From an uncultured Oscillospiraceae bacterium (GTDB taxonomy: Bacteria > Bacillota > Clostridia > Oscillospirales > Oscillospiraceae), in assembly GCA_934574095.1 (NCBI GenBank), contig CAKTMW010000015.1:1-41805 (forward strand): a stretch of 41,805 nucleotides of DNA, written 5' to 3'. A program made the position numbers and the translations under genes. Below the pieces are notes generated by a model. The model was not told the DNA's origin and ran no database searches. It saw nothing but the letters and a program-made list of their open reading frames with translations. Shown in pieces: positions 16,921 through 23,601 of this stretch; the stretch's first letter is position 1, and each line of letters begins with the position of its first letter.

Positions 16921-18204
16921 TCAGCACAGGTGGAACAGTCTGGGCAGCCAGACAACGATGGTCGGCCAGTAGGTGATGATGAACAGGCAGGCGATCATCA
17001 TCAACACGAATGGCATAATACTCTTGATCATCTGGTGTGTGGTGATACCGGCGACCTTTTGCGTCAGGAACAGGCACAGGCCCACGGGGGGCGTGATAAG
17101 ACCCAGGGTCAGGTTGAAGATGACCATGATACCGAAGTGCACGGGATCACAGCCCAACTGCACGGCCAGCATACCCAGGATGGGGCCCATGATCATGTAG
17201 ATGGCGTTACCCTCCATCAGCATACCAAGGATGAGCAGCAGGATGTTGATGAGGAACAGCAGGATGTACTTGTTGTCGCTGAGACCCAGGAAGAAAGCAG
17301 TGAGCTTGGTGGGGATCTGGTTGTGGGTCAGCACCAGGCCGAAGATGGAGGCCATGGACAGCACAAACAGAGTGGCTCCGGCAAACACGGAGGTATCCAT
17401 CAGGATCTTGAAGAGCTTCTTCAGAGTGAGGGTCTTGTACACGAACATACCGATCAGGATGGAGTACACGGTGGCCACACAGGCACCCTCGGTGGGAGTG
17501 AAGTAGCCGGAGAGGATACCCACGATCAGGATCACGGGCATCATCATGGCGGCGAAGGAATCTTTGAAGGAGACCCAGATCTCATGACGGCTGGCCTTGC
17601 TCTGCAGGGGATAACCGTTCTTCTTGCTGATGAACCAGCACAGCACCATCTGCAGCAGACCCATCAGGATGCCGGGCAGCAGACCGCCGATCAGCAGCGC
17701 GCCGATGGACACACCGGTGATGGAGCCGTACAGCACGCAGGAGGTGCTGGGAGGAATGATGGGCGCGATGGTGGAGGACGCCGCGGTGACGGCGGCGGAG
17801 AAGGGCTTATCATAGCCGGCCTCCTCCATGGCGTCCATCTCCATGCGGCCGATGCCGGACACGTCGGACACGGCGGAGCCGGACATACCGGCCATGATCA
17901 TGGAGGTCAGCACGTTCACATGGGCCAGACCGCCCCGCAGGTGGCGCACCAGCGTACCGGCAAAGCGGAAGATCTTCACGCCCACCTTGGAGCCGGTGAG
18001 AATGAAGGAGGCCATCATGAAGAACGGGATGGCCATGGTGGTAAAGGAATCCAGAGAGTTGACAGCGCGGGTGGTAATGGCCACAGGAGTGGCGGTAGCG
18101 TTGATCAGCAGCATGAGGATGGCGGAAAGGCCCATAGAGAACGCAATGGGCACACCCAGGAACATCAGTCCGATCAACAGAATAAACATAATCGCTCCGA
18201 TCAT
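16921..18204 (-). CDS. dctM: TRAP transporter large membrane subunit
   Basis: This 427-aa integral membrane protein of the DctM type has about 12 hydrophobic segments and forms the sodium-coupled transport channel of a TRAP system. Recognisable stretches are FLGVPIAFSMGLSAI, GMSGSAVSDVSGIG and APIIPPSTSCVLYG, and near the end LGLITPPVGLCLFLTQKVAG. The ATG at 18204 has AAGGAGG 9 bases ahead and starts 4 bp after the DctQ stop. In-frame codons further upstream overlap the small-subunit gene and are rich in Arg and Pro, unlike the family. Confidence 0.93.
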   Translation of the reverse strand: MIGAIMFILLIGLMFLGVPIAFSMGLSAILMLLINATATPVAITTRAVNSLDSFTTMAIPFFMMASFILTGSKVGVKIFRFAGTLVRHLRGGLAHVNVLTSMIMAGMSGSAVSDVSGIGRMEMDAMEEAGYDKPFSAAVTAASSTIAPIIPPSTSCVLYGSITGVSIGALLIGGLLPGILMGLLQMVLCWFISKKNGYPLQSKASRHEIWVSFKDSFAAMMMPVILIVGILSGYFTPTEGACVATVYSILIGMFVYKTLTLKKLFKILMDTSVFAGATLFVLSMASIFGLVLTHNQIPTKLTAFFLGLSDNKYILLFLINILLLILGMLMEGNAIYMIMGPILGMLAVQLGCDPVHFGIMVIFNLTLGLITPPVGLCLFLTQKVAGITTHQMIKSIMPFVLMMIACLFIITYWPTIVVWLPRLFHLC

Positions 18205-18208
18205 GAGA

Positions 18209-18832
18209 TCAATCCTCCTTCTCGTCAGTTTTGTCGCCCAGCATGGCGGCACGGATCGCAGCTTCCTCCTCGGCCTCCTCGGCGCGCAGCGCGGCTTCGG
18301 CCTCGGCCTTCTTCGCATTTTCGATGGCAGTGACCTTGCCGCCGGAGACGAAGTCATAAATGGCAACGATCAGGTCGTACAGGGTATAGACCGTGTTGAA
18401 GGTCATGGCGATGGGCACACTGAGGTAGACCCACACGCGGGAGATCTGCAGGGCAGGGGTACGGCCGTTGACGATGATCTTGTTGCCCACCAGCATGAAG
18501 CCGAATACCATCAGCATGCCGCAGAAGATCATGATCATGGCGTCAATAAGAATACGCATTACGCGGCGGGTCTTGTCGTTATAGCGGTTCAGGAACAGGT
18601 CCACCGTCAGGTGCTCGCCCTTGGCGGTAACGGCGATGGAAGCGGTATAGGTCATCCAGATCAGAGAATAGGTGCCGATCTCCTCGGTAACGGGCACCTT
18701 GAAGTGGCACACACGACCGATCACCTGTACGGTGACGGCGATGATCATAACGATCAAAAAGCAGGCGGCAACGACCTGGGAGCCCTTCACGATGCCCCCG
18801 AAGATCCTGTCCACGGTGTTCTTGATCTTCAC
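18209..18832 (-). CDS. dctQ: TRAP transporter small membrane subunit, GTG start
   Basis: This 207-aa protein has four predicted membrane helices (about 15-37, 55-70, 93-116 and 135-160), the DctQ pattern. It carries the family-typical VTEEIGTYSLIWMTY. It starts at GTG with AAGGAGAG about 8 bases ahead. Unusual is a charged tail (about 165-207) rich in Ala, Glu and Lys that should form a cytoplasmic helix or coiled coil. Most DctQ proteins end soon after the fourth helix. It lies between the DctP and DctM genes and forms with them one transporter. Confidence 0.9.
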   Translation of the reverse strand: MKIKNTVDRIFGGIVKGSQVVAACFLIVMIIAVTVQVIGRVCHFKVPVTEEIGTYSLIWMTYTASIAVTAKGEHLTVDLFLNRYNDKTRRVMRILIDAMIMIFCGMLMVFGFMLVGNKIIVNGRTPALQISRVWVYLSVPIAMTFNTVYTLYDLIVAIYDFVSGGKVTAIENAKKAEAEAALRAEEAEEEAAIRAAMLGDKTDEKED

Positions 18833-18922
18833 AAAGTATCTCTCCTTCCAAGTGTGTTTTTCTCAGCCCTAAGCTGATGGGATGCGGCAAAAAGCGTTGC
18901 CGTCTCCCTTCAACTTAGGACT

Positions 18923-18956
18923 GCATGGGAAGAGGGAACGCTCCCTCTTCCCATGC
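18923..18956 (-). other. Perfect hairpin between dctP and dctQ
   Basis: GCATGGGAAGAGGGA (18923-18937) and TCCCTCTTCCCATGC (18942-18956) form a perfect 15-bp stem with a 4-base loop. No T-run follows on the minus strand. It lies in the 159-bp gap after the binding-protein gene. Here a 3' stem would protect the dctP message and give more receptor than channel; that role is inferred. Confidence 0.75.
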
Positions 18957-18991
18957 CGGATGAATAGCAATTAACAGCTCTCTTCTAAAAA

Positions 18992-20032
18992 TTAGCCCTT
19001 CAGAGCATCATAGAACTCCTGAGTGAAGTCGCCCTTGGCGATGAACTCAGCAGCCACGTCCTTGGTGGCTTCCTTGAAAGCGTCAAAGTCGATATCCTCA
19101 GCACGGAGAACCTCGGCGCCAGCGTCCTCGAAGGACTTCCATGCAGCGTCGACCTCTTCCTGCAGGGCGTTGGTGCGCCAATCGGTGACCTCAGCGCAGC
19201 CCTTGATGATGGCTTCCTGCTGGATGGGAGCCAGACCGTCGAACCAGGCCTTGCTGACGAAGATGGGGATCAGGCCGCCGGTGTGGTTGGTCTCAGAGAT
19301 ATACTTGCACTGCTGCTCCAGGTTGATGGAGTGCAGCTCGGTGATGGCGTTCTCAACGGCATCGCAGGCGCCCTGGCTCATGGAGGTGTAGACCTCGCCC
19401 CAGGAGATAGTAACAGGGGAAGCGCCCATGGCGGAGTTAATGGCGGTGTTCACGGGGGAGGTGGGGCTGCGCAGGACCAGACCCTTCATATCCTCGGGGG
19501 ACTTGATGGAATGCTTGTTGTTGCAGACAACGCGGAAGGGGCGGTTCACATAGCCCACGATCTGCAGGTTGATCTCGGCGAAGGCTTCGTCCAGGGCCTT
19601 ATGAACATCGGTATCGCCCCAGATCTTGGCCATAGCATCCTCGTTGGAATCGAACAGGTAAGGCATGCACAGAGCATTGGCCACGGGAGCGTAGTTGCCC
19701 AGGCCGTCGAAACCGCAGATGGCAGCCTCGATCTCGCCCAGCGCCACACCCTCGGAGAACTCCACGTTGGAGCCCAGCTGGGAAGCGGGATAGACCTCGA
19801 CATCGATGGTACCCTCAGAGTACTTTTCGACCAGCTCTTCGATCTTCAGCATCGCCTGATACTCGCCCAGGTTGGGATCGGCGGTGGTGGTACCGGCCAG
19901 CTTCATGACGACCTTCTCCACATTGGCGTCGCTGCCGTCAGTGGCAGGATCGGGCTGCTGCTCCGTCTGGCCGCAGGCGACCAAGCTCAGCACCATGACC
20001 AGTGCCAGAAGCATGCATAAAAACTTCTTCAT
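18992..20032 (-). CDS. dctP: TRAP transporter solute-binding lipoprotein
   Basis: This 346-aa extracellular receptor has a lipoprotein signal peptide (LSLVAC, Cys20) and an acidic linker before a DctP-type two-lobe fold. The conserved arginine that salt-bridges the substrate carboxylate sits in GLVLRSPTSP, followed by the family signature ASPVTISWGEVYTSMSQGA. The signature shows that the ligand carries a carboxylate, in line with the sugar-acid enzymes around it. AGGAGG stands 8 bases before the ATG. A roughly 90-bp AT-rich gap separates it from the hydrolase gene upstream, and a perfect hairpin follows downstream. Confidence 0.95.
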   Translation of the reverse strand: MKKFLCMLLALVMVLSLVACGQTEQQPDPATDGSDANVEKVVMKLAGTTTADPNLGEYQAMLKIEELVEKYSEGTIDVEVYPASQLGSNVEFSEGVALGEIEAAICGFDGLGNYAPVANALCMPYLFDSNEDAMAKIWGDTDVHKALDEAFAEINLQIVGYVNRPFRVVCNNKHSIKSPEDMKGLVLRSPTSPVNTAINSAMGASPVTISWGEVYTSMSQGACDAVENAITELHSINLEQQCKYISETNHTGGLIPIFVSKAWFDGLAPIQQEAIIKGCAEVTDWRTNALQEEVDAAWKSFEDAGAEVLRAEDIDFDAFKEATKDVAAEFIAKGDFTQEFYDALKG

Positions 20033-20121
20033 TGATTGTTCCTCCTAGTAAATTTTTTTGATTTTTTATTTCACGGCGTTTGCCGAAAAATACAGAAAAT
20101 AGATTGCGGGTATTTATGGGC

Positions 20122-21003
20122 TTATACCCGAAGGAGATAGCCCTTCAGCGCCTGCTGTGCCCGTTCGTCTTTCATGCGCATCAATGCGGCTACAGCAGTG
20201 GTGCAGGTGCCGCCTCCCACGCCCTTGCCTTCTCCGTTGGCAATGGCCTGAGCAGCACCAGAAACGGTAAGGACGTCGTTTTCGGCGGCGTAACGCTCCA
20301 CATGGCCCAGCATCCGCTTCGCGCAGTCGATGCTGCGGTCAAGCAGCGCCTGCCATTCTTCGCCGTCAATGACCGGGGTATGGGCCGTTATGATCTGACT
20401 GGGCGAGACGGCCTGCAGCTTCTCCATGGAGGCGATATAGGCGTCAAGATCCGTGATCTGCGGGCATCCGGAAAAGAATCCGTCACCGATGACGCCGTCA
20501 CCGCAGAAGAGGACGCCAGATTTTTCTTCCATCAGGCACACGCTGCCCATAGAGTGGCCGGGGATGGCGATCACGCGGAATGCCGCGTCATTAAAAGTCA
20601 GCACCTGACCATCTTCCAGATAGCCATCCGGCTTTACGGGCTGGCCTACCTCCGACCAGAAGACTGTATGGCGGGCGGCAGGCAGCGCAAAGTCGTCGGC
20701 AAACTGGGCAAACAGTCCCTGCCAAAGCCAGTCGTAATCAGTGATATGCCGTTCGTCACCCTTGCCCACCAGCACACGGCCGCCACAGGCTTTCGTCACG
20801 CTGTCGCAGCCGATGTGATCCCAATGGCCGTGAGTCAGCAGCAGCACGCTTTCCCGGCCATCCCGCAGGTAGGGCAGTTTGCCGGCAGCGCCGGAAGCAA
20901 GCCCTCCATCAAAAAACACGTTATAGTGCTTCGTCTGCCATAAATAGCTGCGGGTAAAAATGTTCAGATAATCATCCTGAAATGTAATCATATGTGTATC
21001 CAT
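20122..21003 (-). CDS. Metallo-beta-lactamase-fold hydrolase with C-terminal extension
   Basis: This 293-aa protein has the full binuclear metal site. THGHWDH gives His58, His60, Asp62 and His63; PGHSMGS gives His150; CGDG gives Asp169; TAHTP gives His208. Such enzymes include lactonases, glyoxalase II and other thioester or ester hydrolases. In a sugar-acid operon a lactonase would be a reasonable role, but the sequence does not prove it. After the catalytic fold there is an extra helical part of about 80 residues with a GKGVGGGTCTTAV loop. The ATG follows the stop of the upstream PdxA-type gene by one base and has no clear ribosome site, which suggests translational coupling. Confidence 0.85.
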   Translation of the reverse strand: MDTHMITFQDDYLNIFTRSYLWQTKHYNVFFDGGLASGAAGKLPYLRDGRESVLLLTHGHWDHIGCDSVTKACGGRVLVGKGDERHITDYDWLWQGLFAQFADDFALPAARHTVFWSEVGQPVKPDGYLEDGQVLTFNDAAFRVIAIPGHSMGSVCLMEEKSGVLFCGDGVIGDGFFSGCPQITDLDAYIASMEKLQAVSPSQIITAHTPVIDGEEWQALLDRSIDCAKRMLGHVERYAAENDVLTVSGAAQAIANGEGKGVGGGTCTTAVAALMRMKDERAQQALKGYLLRV

Positions 21004-21004
21004 A

Positions 21005-22003
21005 TCAGTGCATCGGGCGCTTCAGAGCCAGATTATACAGCACCTCCATGCTGGAGATAATATTCTTGGGATCTGCCGTTCCCTTGCCCGCTTTACCGTA
21101 GGCGGGGCCGTGGCCGACAGAGACCACATTGGCGGGAATGCCGGAGTAAATCAGCACACCATCGCCGAAGAAACAGCTCTTCATGGCAATGTTGCCCTGA
21201 TCGTGATACAGGAACACCACGCCGCCAACCTCACCGCTGCGGGCCTTCAGGAATACGGTATCTGCAGGGCTGGGACCCAAAACTTTTTCACCCTCATTGC
21301 GAAGCACATCGATTGCCGGCTGGATAATGGTGGCTTCCTCATCGCCGAACAGGCCGTTTTCGCCAGCGTGGGGATTCAGCGCCGCCACGGCGATGTTGCA
21401 ACGATCCTCCGGCAGGAACAGGCGCATTACGCCAAGCAGCTTGTGGGCGGTGGCAACGATCCCCTCCGGCGTCAGCTTGCTGACAATGTCCCGGAACGCG
21501 CAGTGGCCCACCACAGTGGCGCGGAAAATATCCTCGCACTTGATCACGGCGCTGCAGGAATCGGCGTGATAATACTCTTTAAACAGATCAAATTCAGCAC
21601 TATAAGGAAGCTTGGCTTCGTGGAATGCCGCTTTGGTAATGGGAGCCATGGAGAAGCCGTCGATGATACCGGCGCGCTCCAGCTCCATCGTCTTTATCAT
21701 GCTGTCATACTGCAGCTTTCCGCTGTCGGATGTTACCGTGGAGAACCGAATATCCGGGCCTGCCGGAACATCGCAGAAATAACACACGTTCACGCCGCCC
21801 TCGGTAGGACGACCGGCAAACGGACGGATGTCAAGATTTTCAAATCCCGCCACATTTTGGCAAGATATCCGGAATCGTTCCAAATTTCCCACAAGAACAG
21901 GAATATACTTCCCGTCATTCGCAAGTACAGCCTTTGCAACCATTTCCGGACTGGAACCTGCGTGGTCACCCAGAATGATACCGAGTACGACTTTCTTTTC
22001 CAT
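21005..22003 (-). CDS. PdxA-family dehydrogenase, paralogue B (lacks first metal histidine)
   Basis: This 332-aa protein is the first gene of the operon. It has the PdxA-type N-terminus GIILGDHAGSSPEMVAKA, APITKAAF, HCAFRDIVSKL, ALNPHAGENG with His212, FLYHDQGNIAMK with His267 and VGHGPAYGKAGKG. The first metal histidine of PdxA, normally in G-H-T-E, is missing: the aligned stretch reads PYSAEFD (133-139). Paralogue A has the reverse pattern. The two proteins are clearly diverged from each other and were not made by a recent duplication. GAGGAG lies 7 bases before the ATG. A sigma-54 promoter lies about 67 bp upstream. Confidence 0.85.
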   Translation of the reverse strand: MEKKVVLGIILGDHAGSSPEMVAKAVLANDGKYIPVLVGNLERFRISCQNVAGFENLDIRPFAGRPTEGGVNVCYFCDVPAGPDIRFSTVTSDSGKLQYDSMIKTMELERAGIIDGFSMAPITKAAFHEAKLPYSAEFDLFKEYYHADSCSAVIKCEDIFRATVVGHCAFRDIVSKLTPEGIVATAHKLLGVMRLFLPEDRCNIAVAALNPHAGENGLFGDEEATIIQPAIDVLRNEGEKVLGPSPADTVFLKARSGEVGGVVFLYHDQGNIAMKSCFFGDGVLIYSGIPANVVSVGHGPAYGKAGKGTADPKNIISSMEVLYNLALKRPMH

Positions 22004-22028
22004 GATCTATCTCCTCTGTAAAATGTTT

Positions 22029-22042
22029 GTGCCTTTCGGCAC
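22029..22042 (-). other. Small GAAA-tetraloop hairpin in the operon leader
   Basis: On the minus strand GTGCC-GAAA-GGCAC forms a 5-bp hairpin with a GNRA loop between the predicted transcription start and the ribosome site of paralogue B. It may stabilise the 5' end of the long mRNA. Confidence 0.5.
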
Positions 22043-22069
22043 GGTATTGGCCTTTTGCTAATTATATAT

Positions 22070-22086
22070 AGCAATAATCGTGCCAA
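22070..22086 (-). promoter_or_regulatory. Sigma-54 (-24/-12) promoter of the catabolic operon
   Basis: On the minus strand the sequence TTGGCACGATTATTGCT matches the sigma-54 consensus TGGCACG-N4-TTGCW in every position. The invariant GG and GC are correctly spaced. Transcription would start near 22059, about 55 bases before the first ATG. The operon encodes an intact sigma-54 activator, which makes the assignment strong. Confidence 0.88.
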
Positions 22087-22233
22087 TTTTAAGTTTATAC
22101 ATTAAATTTCATTTTTCTACAATTTTTTTGTTTATTTTGTCAGTTGTGTGCCACTTCGTTTTGTTCATAATGACTGCCATTTTCCGAGCTTTTTCTCACT
22201 TTTACACACGGCATCGCTTGTTTTCGACGAGTT

Positions 22234-22273
22234 GTAGCCCCGAGCGTATCATTATTGATACGCTCGGGGCTAC
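22234..22273. repeat. Perfect 18-bp inverted repeat upstream of the sigma-54 promoter
   Basis: GTAGCCCCGAGCGTATCA (22234-22251) and its exact complement (22256-22273) flank a 4-base spacer, TTAT. No T-run lies on either side. The distance to the -24/-12 element is about 150 bp, where enhancer sites for sigma-54 activators usually lie. It is much longer than a usual operator and could instead be a repeat or a hairpin terminator. Confidence 0.7.
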
Positions 22274-22285
22274 GCTTGCAATTCA

Positions 22286-22316
22286 GTTTTGCAACAACAC
22301 TTCGCGGTTTTGCAAC
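22286..22316. promoter_or_regulatory. Two direct copies of GTTTTGCAAC, 21 bp apart
   Basis: Identical decamers at 22286-22295 and 22307-22316 are spaced by two helical turns and face the same side of the DNA. They lie about 200-230 bp upstream of the sigma-54 promoter and are candidate activator sites. No experimental motif supports this. Confidence 0.35.
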
Positions 22317-22622
22317 GCACCCGTCCAGCCACAGACATACAAAGCAGGTTCTTTCTCTTTCCGGCCAAAATATGAGTACCCTTACATATGAACGCATGAG
22401 AAACCTGCCGAATTTAAACCATACCGTCTGGCAATACAGAACATCACACTAATCACCCTGCTCAAATTGTCCCATTTCCAACCGTACAGAGGGTATCACC
22501 AATAGTCGTCCCGCACTGCCAATACATCTGCCATTTGATAGCATCTCTCCCTCCTTCTCGAAAAACTCACCGTGCGTTTTTCAAGTTTTGGGATATTATC
22601 TCACATCGTTGGGTGAGATGCC
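22317..22622. other. Non-coding stretch without a supported gene
   Basis: No frame has a ribosome site plus recognisable product. A small hairpin GAAAAAC/GTTTTTC (22560-22582) and ATCTCAC/GTGAGAT (22598-22619) are the only structures seen. It may contain decayed coding sequence, since a P-type ATPase stub follows. Confidence 0.35.
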
Positions 22623-22745
22623 ATGCGGGTGGTTATTGTGCGCTTACGTACGCTGAACCCGGTGGTGGGGGCGCTGGTACATAACGCAGGCTCGGTGCTG
22701 GTCATCACCAACTCGGCGTTTTTATTGAATTGGAAAAGAAAATAA
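22623..22745 (+). pseudogene. C-terminal stub of a heavy-metal P-type ATPase
   Basis: The 40 codons end in the motif LNPVVGALVHNAGSVLVITN, which resembles the last membrane helix of P1B-type ATPases of gut Clostridia. An in-frame TGA stands three codons before the ATG, and nothing of the phosphorylation or nucleotide domains remains upstream. It is therefore a remnant. It is not a fragment of the intact ATPase at 35657, whose C-terminus differs. Assignment rests on a short match. Confidence 0.55.
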
Positions 22746-22768
22746 TTTAAAATAGGAGGAGAAAACAA

Positions 22769-22939
22769 ATGGTCATCAAAATCATCGCCATCGTTATCGG
22801 TGTGCTGGTCCTGGGTGCGGGACTGTACTACCTGTCCAAGGAGAAGCATGATCCGGAGTCCCGGAAGATATACGGCGTCATCAGTGCCGTAGGCGCGGTG
22901 ATCGCCGTTGTGGCGGCGGTACTGCTGCTGGTGCAATAA
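22769..22939 (+). CDS. Small two-helix membrane protein, 56 aa
   Basis: The protein starts MVIKIIAIVIGVLVLGAG and ends with a second hydrophobic stretch (about 35-55). A short polar loop, YYLSKEKHDPESRKIYG, joins them. AGGAGG lies 9 bases ahead of the ATG and a strong terminator follows the stop, so it looks like a real gene. I do not recognise the family. It probably was the last gene of the operon whose ATPase is now a stub. Confidence 0.65.
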   Translation: MVIKIIAIVIGVLVLGAGLYYLSKEKHDPESRKIYGVISAVGAVIAVVAAVLLLVQ

Positions 22940-22953
22940 AAGAGTATGTACAG

Positions 22954-22990
22954 GAAAAAGCTGTGGTCCGCGAAGGGCCACAGCTTTTTC
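22954..22990. terminator. Terminator between the small membrane protein and the Dabb gene
   Basis: GAAAAAGCTGTGGTCC (22954-22969) pairs with GGGCCACAGCTTTTTC (22975-22990), with one G-U pair and a 5-base loop. The A/T-rich foot serves both strands, between convergent genes. Confidence 0.8.
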
Positions 22991-23010
22991 GGTAAAAGGA
23001 GAGAGTTATG

Positions 23011-23307
23011 TTAGCAGGCTTCCTTTTCATCAAAGGAGACACAGTCCAGGACGTAGTCCTTCATCTCGTGCATAAAAGCCTGAAGTTTGGGGGCGCGCAG
23101 ATAATCACTGAGATATTCCGGGCCGTCCAGGCGGGCGACGACCATGATATCCGCATTGGAGCCCCGTGTGGTTTCGCAGCGGTACACCTGGGTATCGTGC
23201 AGGAAGGGAAGTGCCAGCTCCAGCTCTGCATAGACCTTGCGGCAGCGGAAGAAGATGCTTGTTACGTCGGCGTCTTTTGTCAGTTTCAAGAGCGTGTAGT
23301 GTACCAT
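23011..23307 (-). CDS. Dabb (stress-responsive alpha/beta barrel) domain protein
   Basis: This 98-aa protein starts MVHYTLLKLT, has ELELALPFLHDTQVYRCE in the middle and ends with YLRAPKLQAFMHEMKDYVLD. This is the pattern and length of single-domain Dabb proteins, which form dimeric beta-barrels. Function in bacteria is mostly unknown. The ATG at 23307 has AAGGAGG 8 bases ahead. A promoter with TTGACA and TAAAGT lies 32-60 bp upstream. It has its own terminator and no operon partner. Confidence 0.85.
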   Translation of the reverse strand: MVHYTLLKLTKDADVTSIFFRCRKVYAELELALPFLHDTQVYRCETTRGSNADIMVVARLDGPEYLSDYLRAPKLQAFMHEMKDYVLDCVSFDEKEAC

Positions 23308-23338
23308 TCGTAGGACCTCCTTCAAAATTATTGGTCAT

Positions 23339-23367
23339 ACTTTACTGCAATTTTTGCCAGTTGTCAA
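23339..23367 (-). promoter_or_regulatory. Sigma-A promoter of the Dabb gene
   Basis: On the minus strand the -35 box TTGACA (23362-23367) and the -10 box TAAAGT (23339-23344) are spaced by 17 bases. Confidence 0.65.
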
Positions 23368-23540
23368 GACTGTTTTTCGTTGTTTTGAACAGAATGAAAT
23401 GAAAGAATTTGTGCAAAAGTTGCAAAAATAGGGCGCATTGCGCTTTCACGTTGAAAAGTGCGAAAGAAATGTGTTTATTTTTTCACAAAAAATTTTTTGA
23501 AAAAATGTCCGCGGCACATGGCGGGGTGTCCATGGGACGC

Positions 23541-23572
23541 GCAAAGCGGCACACAAAAGTGTGCCGCTTTGC
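23541..23572. terminator. Hairpin at the end of the V-ATPase operon
   Basis: GCAAAGCGGCACAC (23541-23554) and GTGTGCCGCTTTGC (23559-23572) make a perfect 14-bp stem with a 4-base loop, about 30 bp after the last stop. A U-tract is lacking, so termination may be Rho-aided or the stem may only protect the 3' end. The AT-rich 23370-23540 holds no supported gene. Confidence 0.6.
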
Positions 23573-23601
23573 CGGTAAAAAAGGAAGAGAAGCGATAGCG
23601 C

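Noticed and set aside
16930..18333. Plus-strand frame of about 467 codons opposite the TRAP membrane genes
   Set aside because: Antisense shadow with His/Asp/Gly-rich composition; DctM and DctQ on the minus strand are unambiguous.
22140..22397. 85-codon minus-strand frame upstream of the sigma-54 promoter
   Set aside because: No ribosome site or family match, and it spans the perfect inverted repeat; it is more likely non-coding.
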